From positions 496,001 through 560,000 of the forward strand of contig NZ_CP132191.1 in the NCBI RefSeq assembly GCF_030718845.1: a stretch of 64,000 bases of DNA. Reading direction: 5' to 3'. Made by a program: the position numbers and the translations under genes. The stretch is from Mycoplasma seminis (GTDB lineage Bacteria; Bacillota_I; Bacilli_A; Mycoplasmatales; Metamycoplasmataceae). Shown here piece after piece: positions 1-10,673 of this stretch (positions within the stretch are counted from its first letter, which is position 1; the number at the start of each line of letters is the position of its first letter). The notes beneath the pieces were generated by a model. It made no database searches. It saw nothing but the letters and a program-made list of their open reading frames with translations, and was not told the DNA's origin.

Positions 1-1
1 C

Positions 2-2083
2 AGAGAACCTATTTGAAATCATCTTGCAAGTTACGATTCATATTTAGGCAATGATGAAAATAATAAACCAAAACACTTATGAGAATACTTTTTCCCATAC
101 TATTCTCAAGATACTACAATAGCTTATAATGTAGTTAAAAACCCTATTAAACAACAAAATAGAGAAGATCCAGAAGATTTAACTTCTGCTATTTCAAATC
201 AATGAATTAGACAACAAGATTTTGGAAATAATGAAGCTAATAATTCATTTATTAATGTTTTAAAAACTTTAAAAGATAATAATTTTAATTCTTGAGTTAT
301 CACTGATGCTATGAGAGATAACTTACTTTATGGTTCATCATATTGATTACTTCCAGATGGTCAAAGAACTTCAGCTCGTTTTACTGGAGATGTTCAAACT
401 AACACTTATAAAACATTAGTTGATTCATTTAAACAATTAATCAAAGATGGAACTGGATATGATGTTAAAAATAACCGTCATATTATGTTTGAAGGGGATG
501 GATTAGAACTTTTAAACCTACTAATTAACCCTAAACGTCATGATATCAATGCAGCTATTATGTATAATGGTGATGCAATTGATGCTTATTATGGTTCAGA
601 TAACTTCCCTGAAAGCGAAGCTGAAATTAAAGAAGGAATTTCTAGAGATGGGAATATTAGAGTTATTAAACCAAAACAAAATTTACTTTTAGTTGATGGT
701 ATTGTGCTTTCAGCCAATAATTCTCAATCTAATAACCAAGAATACTTAAATGTACTTGCAAACAGTGTTTATAGTAATTTAAGAACTTACACTGGTACTC
801 AAAATTCTAAAGAAAATGTACTTTATCCAAGAGGATGATTTGAGACAAATATTACTGATTCACAAACATTAGATTTAAATAATAATTTTGACAAAATAAA
901 AACCTATTTTACTGAAAATACTATTGCTAAAGTTTGAAGTAGTATTCAACAAAAAGGTGAATTTGCAAAATTATATGATTCAGAAAGCTTAAATATACCT
1001 GTAAAAGAACAAAATAATTTAATTACTAAATATAGTGATTTAATTAATTTAAGCCTTATTTCTAATAGACAATGATTAAAACAATATCAAGATGATCAAA
1101 GTAAAAGTGATGATGTTGTAGAAAATTATGGTGCAAAAATTAATCCAGCTCCATATATGCTAAAAGAATACTTCTTAGAACAAAAATCTGCTTTATTAGA
1201 CTTGATTTCTAATAATATCGATAATCTTGAAGAAGAAATTGCAAAATTTGATTCCAGTCAATTTGAAGATAAAATTCTTACTTCAATTGTTTTAAATAAT
1301 TTAAATGAAGCTAAAGAATCCTTAGTTGATAATGATAATAAGCAAGAAGCTTTAGCCTTATATTTAGGTAGAAAAATTGCATTTATAAATATTTCAAATT
1401 TATCTGAATATGAAAATATTGATGGTTGAGGTAACTTAACTAACTTTGATTATATTAATTATGATCCGACCCAAGAAATTGATTATCAAATCGTATTAAG
1501 AAATTATTTTGCTGATGTTATCGAAGGTCAAGATAAAAATGCAATTGATATTTATAAAATCGAAGAAGTAACCAAGCCTCAAGATCAGTTAAAATTATTT
1601 GTAAAAGAACTTGATATTTTATTAAGTAAAACAGATAACAATGAAACCCCTTCAGTAGAAGAGGATAATACAATTATAGATTTAAAACAACATGAAGAAA
1701 CCTTGCAGAAAGCTTTAAACGATCTTAAAGATAAAATGGAAAATGCAAATAATACTAATGTTTCAAGTAAACAATTACTTGAAGCTATTAAACATGTTGA
1801 AAATAGTTTAAATCAAATTAAAGCTTCAATTAAAAACCTTAAAGCCAAAGGAAATAAATGAGAAGCTATCGAATTAAGAAATAATATTTTAAAAGCTATT
1901 CAAACTAATAACACAGTTGAAATTAATAAATATCTTGAATCAATTATTGATGAAAAAAGCAACCCTTATATAGTTGATGCTTGAAAAAATAATGGAATCA
2001 TTATTCATAAAGCATTGCAACCTATAAATGAGCAAATTTCATCTGAAGCTTCACAATATTACTTCTTACAAACCAAAAGCTAG
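2..2083 (+). CDS. PotD-like polyamine-binding ABC transporter protein, 5'-truncated
   Basis: The reading frame is open from the window edge to TAG with many TGA(Trp) codons, so the N-terminus lies outside. The first third resembles periplasmic-type polyamine-binding proteins (PotD): a segment near 540-600 reads NAAIMYNGDAIDAYYG, and a later one reads IKPKQNLLLVDGIVLS followed by a helix that keeps residues to the end of the domain. In several mycoplasmas this domain is a lipoprotein or is fused to the PotC permease; the visible part cannot tell which. After the binding domain comes about 400 residues of charged, mostly helical sequence ending in QTKS, longer than ordinary PotD. The TAG lies 7 bp before the IS3 target duplication, so the end is natural. 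Likely role is spermidine/putrescine uptake; the family call is by motif only. Confidence 0.55.
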
Positions 2084-2093
2084 TTCAGGGCAA

Positions 2094-3366
2094 TATACTA
2101 GGACAACAAAAGTTAACATTCATAAGGGTGTTAACTTTTTATTATTTTTAATAACTAAAAGGAGAACTATGGGTAAACATTTCACAGAAAAGCAAGAAAT
2201 TGAAATTTATAATACATTTTTGAAATTTGGTAAAAATCAAGCAATTTCATTGATGTACAAATATGGTTCAAAAGCAAAAAATGATTCCATTAATAAAAGG
2301 TTTTGAAAAATCATAAAACATTATAATTTTAATATGAACAAGAAACCAAGAAAACCAGGAAGCGGAAGACCCAAAAAAGTTAAGGAAACTGAAATCAATT
2401 GAGATATTTTTCTAGAGATGATTTAATAGAAATCGCTAAAAGATATCGAGAATTAACAAAGGATAAGCCTAAGAACAAAAAGCGAAAGAAGCCGCAAATT
2501 TAAATATAGCTTCATATAAATTAGCTATATTATTCACTTTATGTAGACAAACTGTATCTAAACACAAGAAAAACAATAATATAAGTAGTACAAAACACAA
2601 AGAAATAAAACATCAAGAAGTAATAATTCAATCCTTCAAACAAAATAGATGCAAATTTGGAAGACAAAAACTAAAATATTTTATCTTGCACACCTATAAT
2701 ATAGATATAAACGAAAGAACATTAGGAAGATATATGAATTCATTAGGTCTATTTTGTAATGTGCGAAAAAGAGAAAAATTAAAGAATTGAAAGATACATC
2801 AGTTAATATGCCTAACATAGTAGATAGAGATTATAATGATAAAAACAACAGAAATATATATGCTACCGATGTCACATACTTACCAGCTACGAAAGATTCA
2901 GTAAATAATCATGTTTATCTTTCTGTAATAATTAAGCATAAAACAAAGGAAATAGTTGGTTTTGCGCTTTCAAAATTTAATGATGCAAATCTTATTTATA
3001 AAACATTTGAAAATATACATTTTGAAGATAATTTTATATTACAAGCAGACCATTGTTCAACATACACTTCTCAAACATTTTCTAATTTCATCCAAAATCA
3101 AGGTGGTTTAATATCTCTTTCAGGTGTTGGTAATAGTTTAGATAATAGAGTTGTTGAATATTGATTTTCTAATTTAAAAACAGAATTAATTCGTGACATC
3201 AATGTTAGAGAAATATCAATAAAAGAATTAGAAAATATTATTGCAGATTATATTGAATGATACAACAAAGAGCGAATTCAATCATGTTTGGATTGAAAAA
3301 CTCCATACACATATGGTATGGAGCTATCTGAATTAATAAATTGTTAATTTTTTGTGTCCTAGTATA
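2094..3366 (+). mobile_element. IS3-family (IS150/IS1138-like) insertion sequence, copy 1
   Basis: A 1273-bp element bounded by imperfect inverted repeats (TATACTAGGAC... and ...GTCCTAGTATA) and by a 3-bp target duplication CAA at 2091-2093 and 3367-3369. Removing the element and one CAA joins the PotD-like stop region directly to the rluB terminator region. Its transposase has three 1-bp deletions compared with copy 2 at 13095-16109, so it is an inactive copy. Confidence 0.9.
2169..3347 (+). pseudogene. IS3-family transposase, frameshifted
   Basis: The start MGKHFTEKQEIEIYN is preceded by AAGGAGAACT. The N-terminal part is a helix-turn-helix OrfA-like domain and the C-terminal part is a DDE integrase: ATDVTYL, then LQADHCSTY, and a final E in the region of VVEYWFSNLKTEL. 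Aligned by eye to copy 2 it lacks one T near 2410, one base near 2475 (AACAAAAAG against AACGAAAAAG) and one A near 2768, which breaks the frame three times. Intact copies would encode a single 393-aa protein without a programmed frameshift. It is certainly IS-derived and non-functional as written. Confidence 0.9.
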
Positions 3367-3384
3367 CAACCTGGACTTTTTTAA

Positions 3385-3411
3385 TAAAAAAGCTAGCGCA
3401 AGGCTAGCGTT
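3385..3411 (-). terminator. Rho-independent terminator of the nusB-rluB operon
   Basis: On the minus strand a GCTAGC-CTTGC-GCTAGC hairpin is followed by six Ts directly downstream of the rluB stop codon. Confidence 0.75.
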
Positions 3412-3416
3412 CAGGC

Positions 3417-4136
3417 TTATTCAGCTTTTTTAGGTTCTCTAACAAGAGAATAAAGTGTTTTAACTTCTTTAATTGTTAAAGGACGATATTTTCCTTCAGG
3501 AATGTTTTTAACTGTAATTCCACCATATTCAACACGTTTAAGGTTAATAACTTCATGTTCAACTGTTTTAAATAACTCTTTAACATGGTGGTATGTTCCT
3601 TGGTGTAATACTACAAAGTAGCTTTTAATATCAGCTTGAATTACATTTTGATTAGATCATTTACCATTAATCATTACTGGTTTATTTAATTTAGCAAGTT
3701 GTCTTTTGTTTAATGGTTCATTTAATCTAGCACGATAAACTCTAACAACTTGATATGAAGGGTGAAGTAGTTTACTTGCTAATTCACCATCATTAGTTAA
3801 AATTAAAACTCCAGTTGTATCATAATCCAATCTACCAACAGGGAAGATTTTATATGGTGTATCAATTAAATCTGTAACTTTAGTACGATTAAAGTTATCT
3901 TTTAAAGTACATACTGTTTTTTTAGGTTTATTTAAAACAAAATAAACTTTTTGTTCTGCTCCACTAAGTGGTTTTCCATCAACTAAAATAGTATCTTTAA
4001 AGCTTGCTTTGTTTCCAAGTGTAGCAACTTGACCATTTATTGTAACTCTCCCATCTGTAATTAATTTTTCCGCTTCTCTTCTAGAAGCAACTCCAGCTTG
4101 TGAGAGTAATTTTTGTAATCTTTCTTCTTTAATCAT
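3417..4136 (-). CDS. rluB: RsuA/RluB-family 23S rRNA pseudouridine synthase
   Basis: A 239-aa protein that isomerises a uridine of rRNA to pseudouridine. Residues 4-50 form an S4 RNA-binding domain (RLQKLLSQAGVASRREAEKLI). The catalytic motif GRLDYDTTGVLILTNDGELA lies near residue 100 and contains the essential Asp. The length matches small RsuA/RluB enzymes. The start is ATG 2 nt after the nadD/HD stop, so it is translated in one operon, and it is the last gene before the terminator. An internal TGA is read as Trp. Choice of RluB over RsuA rests on similarity to Firmicutes RluB; the exact uridine cannot be read from the sequence. Confidence 0.9.
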
Positions 4137-4138
4137 AC

Positions 4139-5227
4139 TTATTTATTTCCTTTTCTATATTTTGTATATATCTTTTCTTGTTCAGGCGTGAATTTTACAC
4201 CTTTATTTATGTTGTATTCGTAAGCTTCTTGTACAACTTGAGCAAATCCTGCATCTAAATCTTTAAAACATAATTCTCTAGTTTTTTGAATTCCATTATA
4301 TCTTCTTCCTTCACAAACTTTATCAGCTATGAAAAGAATTTTATCAAGTTTCCCCATTTCCATTTTCATTGAAGTATGACATAAAATTGCTTGTAAAATT
4401 TCTTCATCTTGTAATTTGTAACCATATTTTACTCAAATATATCCAGCAGTTTGATGGTATTTATATCAAGGTAGATTGATTGCTAATTGAGGTTCATATT
4501 TTTCTATTAAATATTGTGTTTGTTCGTCTGAAAATTCTTTTGCAATATCATGTAATAACCCTGCAATATAGGCTTTTCTAGCATCCACTTTATGTTTTTT
4601 AGCTAATTCAGCAGCAAATGAAGCTGTAGCAACACAGTGCTTAGCACGTTTAGCTGATAAAATGTTATGAACTAATTGTTCCATATATAAACCATGTTGG
4701 GCTATATAACTAGCAACTTTAGGATCAACTAGTGAGAAATCACCTTTTTTAAAATCAGTTGAAGAAGCCTCAAAGATAGGATTATCTAGTAAAATTCCAT
4801 TATATTTTTTAATGTTAATCTTATTAATTTTTGAGCTACGACGCACTATTGTAATCTTAGCAAGTTGTGCAATAGTATCAATATCTTTTCATCTAGGTAA
4901 TGCAGCTACATTATCGCTACCAATAATTAAAAATAATTCATCATTTGGATATTTATTTTTAAGGTATTTTACTGTATCAATTGTGTAAGAAACTCCACCA
5001 CGTTTAATTTCAAAATCACATAATTCCATTTTATCTTCTAAAACAAGTGAAATCATGTTTTTTCTATCTTCGTTACTTGCTTTTTTACCCTTTGTTTTAA
5101 AAGGTGAACTAGCAGCCGGAACAATTAAACATTTATCTAAGTTTAAATGTTTAATTGCATAGCGAGCTGTTTTAATATGTCCCTTGTGTATAGGGTCAAA
5201 AGTTCCACCATAGATTCCAATTTTCAT
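4139..5227 (-). CDS. nadD: Bifunctional NadD nicotinate-nucleotide adenylyltransferase / HD-domain phosphohydrolase
   Basis: A 362-aa fusion. Residues 1-170 are a nucleotidyltransferase: GGTFDPIHKGH at 7-17 binds ATP, and a SSTDFKKGD segment corresponds to the ISSTxIR loop. This domain adenylylates nicotinate mononucleotide to make NaAD for NAD synthesis. Residues about 175-362 are a YqeK-like HD domain: LVHNILSAKRAKHC, then GLLHDIAKEF with the HD pair, and CHTS. YqeK proteins hydrolyse diadenosine tetraphosphate in Firmicutes, where they are usually encoded separately next to nadD. TGA codons (Trp) at the domain boundary and in the HD part would otherwise split it. It sits 6 nt after dinB and 2 nt before rluB. 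Confidence 0.9.
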
Positions 5228-5233
5228 AACTTC

Positions 5234-6475
5234 CTACTTTCTAAACAAGATTTTTTTGAATCGATATTTACCTTGCTTAATTCTTTTTGTTTTAATTTCT
5301 TCTTCACTTAATATTTTTAGTGTTGGATTAGCGAATAAATCATTTACTTGTGTTATTATTTCACTTACAATATTTTGATTCATATGCGATAAGTTGTTTT
5401 TTAATAAACTTTGTGGTACATAAATATCTTTAATATTTCTTAATCCAGAAACTCTAACCCCAATACCAATGAAATCACTTTCTGAAAAATACTTTAGAAA
5501 TAAATTATTTGCAAGTAAATAAATTTGACTTTTATCATTAATATAATTTTGAATTTTTATTTGCTTATTGCTTCATTTTTTGTTTCTAAAACGAATTGTA
5601 AGAGTAATTACATTACCAGCTAAATTTTCTTTTTTCAGTCTATTTGAAACCTTTTCACAAAGTTTTAATAAATGCTCAATTTTGAGCTCATATGGTAAAG
5701 AATAATCCTCAAAAGTTATTTCATTTCCAATTCCAATAGCTTGCTCATCTTGAAATGAAATATGTTCATAAACACTAGGATCAAGATTTTTTAAAATATT
5801 TTGACCAACACGGCCAAAAATAGCATTTATTTCTAAATCACTAACTTTTTTACTAGCTAAATCACCAATTGTATTAATATTAACACTGCGTAATTTAGCT
5901 GCGGTTTTTTTACCTATACCATGGTATTTTTCAATATCTAAATCAAAGAAGCTTTTTTCAAAATTATTTTCATCAGTAAATCCAATACCAAATGGTTTTG
6001 AAATATTAGTAGTCATTTTAGCTAAAAATTTATTATGTGAAATACCAATCGAAATAGGGATCCGAAATTTATTTAAAATATCTCTTTGCAATTTTTGAGC
6101 AAGTTGAATTGGAGTTACTCTTCTTTGAATGATTAATTCACTTACATCAATATAGCATTCATCAATTGAAGCTATTTGTAAATTACCACTATATTCTAGT
6201 GCAATATATTCAAATATCTTACTAGATAAGTCTTCATATAATTGCATATCACTTGCTACAAAAATTGTTTTAGGTTCAATTTCTTTGATTTCAAAATTTT
6301 TCATTCCGGCTTTTACACCTTTGTTTCTTAATTCATAAGAAACTGAAACAGCTATTGCATGTGCTGATGAACGAGAAATAGCTACAGGTTGGTTATTTAA
6401 TTCAGGCTGAATAGTACGAGCTGCTGAAACAAAATAACAGTCAAAATCGATATGAAAAATTACAGGTTTAGTCAT
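5234..6475 (-). CDS. dinB: DNA polymerase IV (Y-family, DinB)
   Basis: A 413-aa translesion polymerase. IDFDCYFVSAAR at residues 9-20 supplies the first catalytic Asp and the steric-gate region; SIDECYIDVS near residue 103 supplies the Asp-Glu pair. KFLAKMTTNISKPFG and the following GIGKKTAAKL helix-hairpin-helix are typical of the thumb. The C-terminal 110 residues after a TGA(Trp) form the little-finger domain. It overlaps the end of sufU by 8 bp, so translation is probably coupled, although Fe-S assembly and lesion bypass have no obvious link. No clamp-binding motif was confidently located. Confidence 0.92.
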
Positions 6476-6881
6476 TTAAAAAGGTATTTGGGGTTAATAA
6501 AGCACATGCTACACGATTTAAATGAGTTTTAACATTGTAAAAGGCTCTTAAATCACCTAAAGATTCTAATTCATCTTGAGTTAAGTCTTCTTGGTTAACA
6601 AATTTAGTAAAAAGTTTTACTAACTCTTTAATTTGTTCTTTAGTTTTTCCAACAATAAGACCTAGAAAAATATCAGTTGCAGCCACAAACACAGCACATC
6701 CGTGACCATTAAACTGTGCTTTAGTTACTTTACCATCTTCTCAAGTTAAACTTAATTCTAATTTGTCTGAACAAGTGTTAGAAAAATAAGTTTCAAATTC
6801 TTGAGTTAGTTGTCTTTTATTTGTTGGATTCATATAATGATCCATAATGATTTCACGAGCTTGATTTTGATTAAAATGCAT
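6468..6881 (-). CDS. sufU: SufU-type Fe-S cluster scaffold / sulfur-relay protein
   Basis: A 137-aa NifU_N-fold protein that accepts persulfide sulfur from the cysteine desulfurase. The three conserved cysteines are present: NTCSDK, GHGCAVF and RVACALLT. The Asp after the first Cys is replaced by SDK one position later, close to the usual CGD. Its start overlaps the end of sufS by 11 bp and its end overlaps dinB by 8 bp. With sufS it makes the minimal mycoplasma Fe-S system; no SufBCD or IscA is visible in the window. Confidence 0.88.
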
Positions 6882-8022
6882 AGAAATCACCTCCATTTTT
6901 TAATTCTTCAACTAATTTATCTATATCTTGTTTATTGTTATAAATTCCAAGTGAAATTCTTAAGAAAGAATAGCTATCTTGAATATTTCTTAAATAAGGT
7001 GCACAAAAGATTCCGGCAATTGTATAAATATTTTTACTTCCTAAATAAGTAGCAACATCTTGAGCGTTAATTCCTTTAACATTAATTAAGGCAATATTAT
7101 CTCCAGCTTGAGAAAACACCTCAACATTAGGCAATTTATTTAATTCTTGGTGTAAATAAGTTGAAAGCTCTTTTAAAATGCTTTGGGTTTTTTCATATCC
7201 AATTGAATTAAAGAAATCTAGTGCTTTATCAAACATGAAAAATCCAGCAATATCAGGAGTTCCTGGTTCAAAACTTGCAATAGTTTTTTTAGGTTCTCAA
7301 TGATTATTTTCATTAATAGCATTAACTGAACCACCGCCAAATTTAACTGGTTTTAGTTTTGAAAGTAAACTTGATTTAATTGCAAGCACACCCATTCCAG
7401 TTGGTCCATAAAATTTATTAGTACTAAATGCAATTGCATCCACTACTTGCAGTGAGACTTTTTCGTGTGAAATTGCTTGAGCAGCATCATCAAACACAAT
7501 AGCATTAAACTCATGTGCTTTAGTTGAAATCGCCTCCATATCAAAATGCTGGTTAAAATTATTAGTTTCGTGACTTAAAGCAATAATTTTAGTTTTAGGA
7601 TTAATATCTTTTAAAATATCACGTGAAATAATAACTTTAGCACCTATTTTTTTACCCATTTCAATTCAAGGAACTAAATTAGAAGAATGATTATAAGCAC
7701 TTAGCAAAATTTCATCGTTTTCATTTAGTGTTTGCGCAATCATATTAACATATAAATTAATACTTTCAGTAGTGCCTGAAGTAAAGATAACCTCGTTTTC
7801 GCTTGCATCAATTAATTGTGCAGTTTTATTTCTTACTCTATTAATAGTTAAATTAACTTCATTTCCAATCGGAGTATCTGCGGTACGTGAAGAAATTGAT
7901 TTATTTACATAAAAATCATAAATTGCATCAGCAGCTTCAATTGGTTTAAGCATTAAAGCGGCTGAATCAAAATATGTTATTTTTTCTAGTATTGGGAAGT
8001 GTTTTCTAATTTCTTTATTCAT
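6871..8022 (-). CDS. sufS: Cysteine desulfurase (SufS/NifS class V aminotransferase)
   Basis: A 383-aa PLP enzyme that removes sulfur from cysteine for Fe-S clusters and thiolated tRNA. Visible are SGTTESIN (phosphate loop) near residue 84, DDAAQAISH (the Asp pairing with the pyridine ring), AFSTNKFYGPTG near 208 with the PLP lysine, and GIFCAPYL near 340 with the catalytic cysteine loop. The residue before the PLP lysine is Asn where most SufS have His, and the Cys loop reads GIFCAPY rather than GHHCAQP, so it is a divergent enzyme. It shares one base with the upstream gene (TAATG) and overlaps sufU. Confidence 0.9.
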
Positions 8023-8549
8023 TATAATACCTTTCTTAATATTGCTCTTAGAACGGTATTATAGCCTGGGATTTTTTGAAATTCATCTAAGAACAAATAG
8101 TAATATTCTCTTTTGATTTTATTAAGAATAATTTCGAATTCAACTTTAGCTTGTTTTTTATCTTTAGCTAAATTATGTTTAATAAATATTTCACCTAAGA
8201 AATTTCTTAACTCTAATTCTTCTTTGTTGTAATACTTAACAAATAAATCATAAAATAAGTAATAATAAAAATTAAAAATCATATCCTTTTGTTTTTGAGT
8301 TACAGTAGGAGAAAATTTAATTTGGTGGTTAAAATTACTAATTAAAGAATTTAAATTATCACTTTTATCGGAGAATTTTTTAATTTCCACTTTATCTAGT
8401 TGTGGTTCTTGCAATAATCCAAGTTTATAAAATTCATTTCAAGTGAAATTAATTTTCTTAAGTATTCTACGGTAATTTGATTTATAAGCTATATCAGATG
8501 CTAAATTAGTAATTACGTGTTTTCTAGAATCTGAATTATTCTTGTTCAT
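8022..8549 (-). CDS. Conserved mycoplasma protein of unknown function
   Basis: A 175-aa protein starting MNKNNSDSRKHVITN, with the ATG overlapping the end of nusB by 14 bp. It is lysine- and aromatic-rich (KREYYYLFLDEF near 150), predicted all-helical by eye, without signal peptide or membrane segment. A TGA(Trp) lies near codon 38. I recognise no domain. Its place inside the nusB-sufS chain with overlaps on both sides shows it is a real gene, translated with its neighbours. Confidence 0.75.
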
Positions 8550-9000
8550 CTAATTTTTCTGCTAATTCAAATGTTTGAATTAATTTGTAGTAATTTTCTA
8601 AAATAGCATTAACGAACTTATACATTTTTCCTTGTAAAGTTGGTTCGTCTCCAGCTTGATCTTTTGGAAAATAAATTTTAGTAATTTCAATTGCTTCATT
8701 TAAAACAATTTTTGGTTCTGTATGATAAAGCTCAAAAGCACCATTTAAAATAATTGCTCTAATTAAAGGTGAAATTCTTTCTCATTTTCAGTTTTTGTTT
8801 AATAAAGCTGAAATAGTTTTCTTTAAGAATGCATAGTTTTTAGCAATAAGACTTAATCTTTTTAATTCTTCACGATTAAGTCTGTATTCATTATCTTCAT
8901 AAGCTTCTTCAACATTAATAGGTTGCTCTAATAATTCATATTTATATAAAACAGCAATAATTGTTTTTCTCATATCTCTTCTTGATTTTGTGTGTTGCAT
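8536..9000 (-). CDS. nusB: Transcription antitermination factor NusB
   Basis: A 154-aa helical RNA-binding protein of the NusB fold that works with NusE (S10) and boxA RNA in rRNA antitermination. The N-terminus SRRDMRKTIIAVLYKYELL corresponds to the canonical RRxARExAxQxLYxxE helix, and SPLIRAILNGAFELYH with NEAIEITKIYFPKD is the conserved C-terminal part (usually RxAxxEL, then INExVELAKxF). It is the first gene of the operon, preceded by AAGGAGTTATT. A TGA(Trp) sits in the middle. Confidence 0.88.
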
Positions 9001-9017
9001 AATAACTCCTTATAGTT

Positions 9018-9058
9018 TCTAAATTATATTATAATTTAGAGCAAATTTGGTATTGAGT
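9018..9058 (-). promoter_or_regulatory. Probable promoter and SD of the nusB operon
   Basis: On the minus strand two overlapping TATAAT boxes (9023-9028 and 9028-9033) precede the AAGGAG ribosome binding site and the nusB ATG. No clear -35 box is seen, as is usual in mycoplasmas. Confidence 0.5.
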
Positions 9059-9221
9059 CTTATTTTCTTATACCTATGACATAGGAAAATAAGTATTTAT
9101 TAGTCAAAATAGAAAATATCAAAAAAATAGATAATTTTCAGTTTCTTTTAAATAGAATTAAGAATTTTGTTAATGAAACAAAAAATACATCAATCTGTAT
9201 CGAATGATGTATTTAAAACAA
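9059..9221. other. Intergenic stretch between nusB promoter and the lipoprotein, with two hairpins
   Basis: A hairpin with arms CTTATTTTC and GAAAATAAG encloses a CCTATGACATAGG stem at about 9059-9092. A second hairpin at 9183-9214 (AAATACATCA / TGATGTATTT), followed on the minus strand by Ts, is a good terminator for the lipoprotein gene. No gene is visible. Confidence 0.5.
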
Positions 9222-10673
9222 TTATTTTTCTGGTTGCTTAATTCAATTATGAATAATGTCTAGAATTTCTTTAGTTGCATCAAAATTATTAAATAAAGCA
9301 TCTGAAATAAATATTCTATTTTGACTATTATTATCTAGATTATTAATACCTAATTTATTTAGTTCTAAGGCAAATTTTGATAAAAGTAATGAATTATCTT
9401 TGAAAAGAATTTCTTTATTTTCTGGACCAATTAAGCTATCTCCTCATGTTAGAACCACATCTACTATTTCTTCATTGTTGTTAATTGGAATGTTTAGGTC
9501 TAATGATATTTTATAATCCTGTTTTACAAAAGAAGAATAATTAGGGTTCTCGATTCATGGTCAATTAGTAATTAGACCTGTATCATTTTTGTTCGGAGTA
9601 CCTAAATTTATTGGTTTATATGCATTCGAAATGTCATTTAAATCTAAATTATTCTTGTATCATTTTGAATAATTTTCAAAACTTAGTATTTGATTAAATT
9701 TGAGATCTTGATTTGCTTTTAAAATGATATTAACTACAGTTTTATTGCTTTTTTCATCTTTAATATAATTAATTTCAGGTTCTATTTGACTTAGATTATT
9801 GTCAAAATATTTAAGATAAATATCACTTTTTATATTCAATGTACTTTTCGAATTATTAGTTAATTTGTTAATTGTATTTGTATATGAAACAATAGGTGAA
9901 TTTGCAAAGGTATTAATTGAACTGGTTAAAAATTTATTAATTAATAATTTCTTTTCATTGAGTAATTCGGTTTCTAAACTAGGATACCAATCAATGAATT
10001 TTTGGAATTTTTCATTAACTTGTTCAGGTAAATTAATATTAGGATTTTTGTTTAATAAATTTTGTCAAAGTGATATTACTTCATTGTTTTTGTTTTTAAC
10101 AAAACTATTCTTTAAACTAGTATATTCAAGACTATTGAGTAAATTTTCTTTTATAATTTCTAAATATAATTGAGTAATTGAACTCTTTTTCAAAGAGTCT
10201 AATGCTTTAATATTGTTTAGCTTATTATTTTGGAAATCAGAAATGTTTGTTGAATTTATTTTTTCTAAAATATTCTTTTTAATAATTTCACTTTTGTTTT
10301 CTGCTTCTAAATTAAATATATTTTTTTGAGTATTAAATTTAGAAATCAATCCATTTAAATATTCAATGTATGAATTAACTACATTTGAGTCTAGAAGCTT
10401 GTTGTTTATAAAAACACTTTGAACATTTGGTTTAATGATACTATTGAAAAATTCATTCTTTTTCATATCGTTTGTTGCTGTGATATTTTTAGGAAGTTTT
10501 ATAAGTTGATCTACATTTATTTCTTTATTTATATGAGATAAATTTAATCCATATAAATTATTTAACTCTTGTACTTTAACGTCTTTTTGACTGCATGATA
10601 AAGCACTAAAAGGTAAAAGAGACACTAATGGTGTCGACACAATTATTAATTTATTAAGTATTTTATTTTTCAT
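9222..10673 (-). CDS. Lipoprotein coupled to the subtilisin-like protease
   Basis: A 483-aa protein. Its N-terminus has a Lys-rich start, a hydrophobic core and a lipobox-like FSALSCSQ with Cys at 27, so it is expected to be lipid-anchored on the cell surface. The rest is Asn/Lys/Leu-rich and helical, with no domain I recognise; several TGA(Trp) codons lie in the C-terminal half. Its ATG shares one base with the stop of the protease (TAATG arrangement), so its translation probably depends on ribosomes finishing the protease. If the protease is off, this gene may be down as well unless it has its own promoter. A function as partner or substrate-presenting protein is only an inference from context. 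Confidence 0.75.

Noticed and set aside
4139-5227. Three short adjacent frames that look like a broken nadD plus fragments
   Set aside because: They are in one frame and separated only by TGA, which is Trp here. The same applies to sufS, ktrB, dnaE, asnS, the exporters and the helicase.
6810-7052. 80-codon plus-strand frame rich in Tyr, Phe and Leu
   Set aside because: It lies opposite sufU and sufS, has no SD and a composition typical of an antisense shadow.
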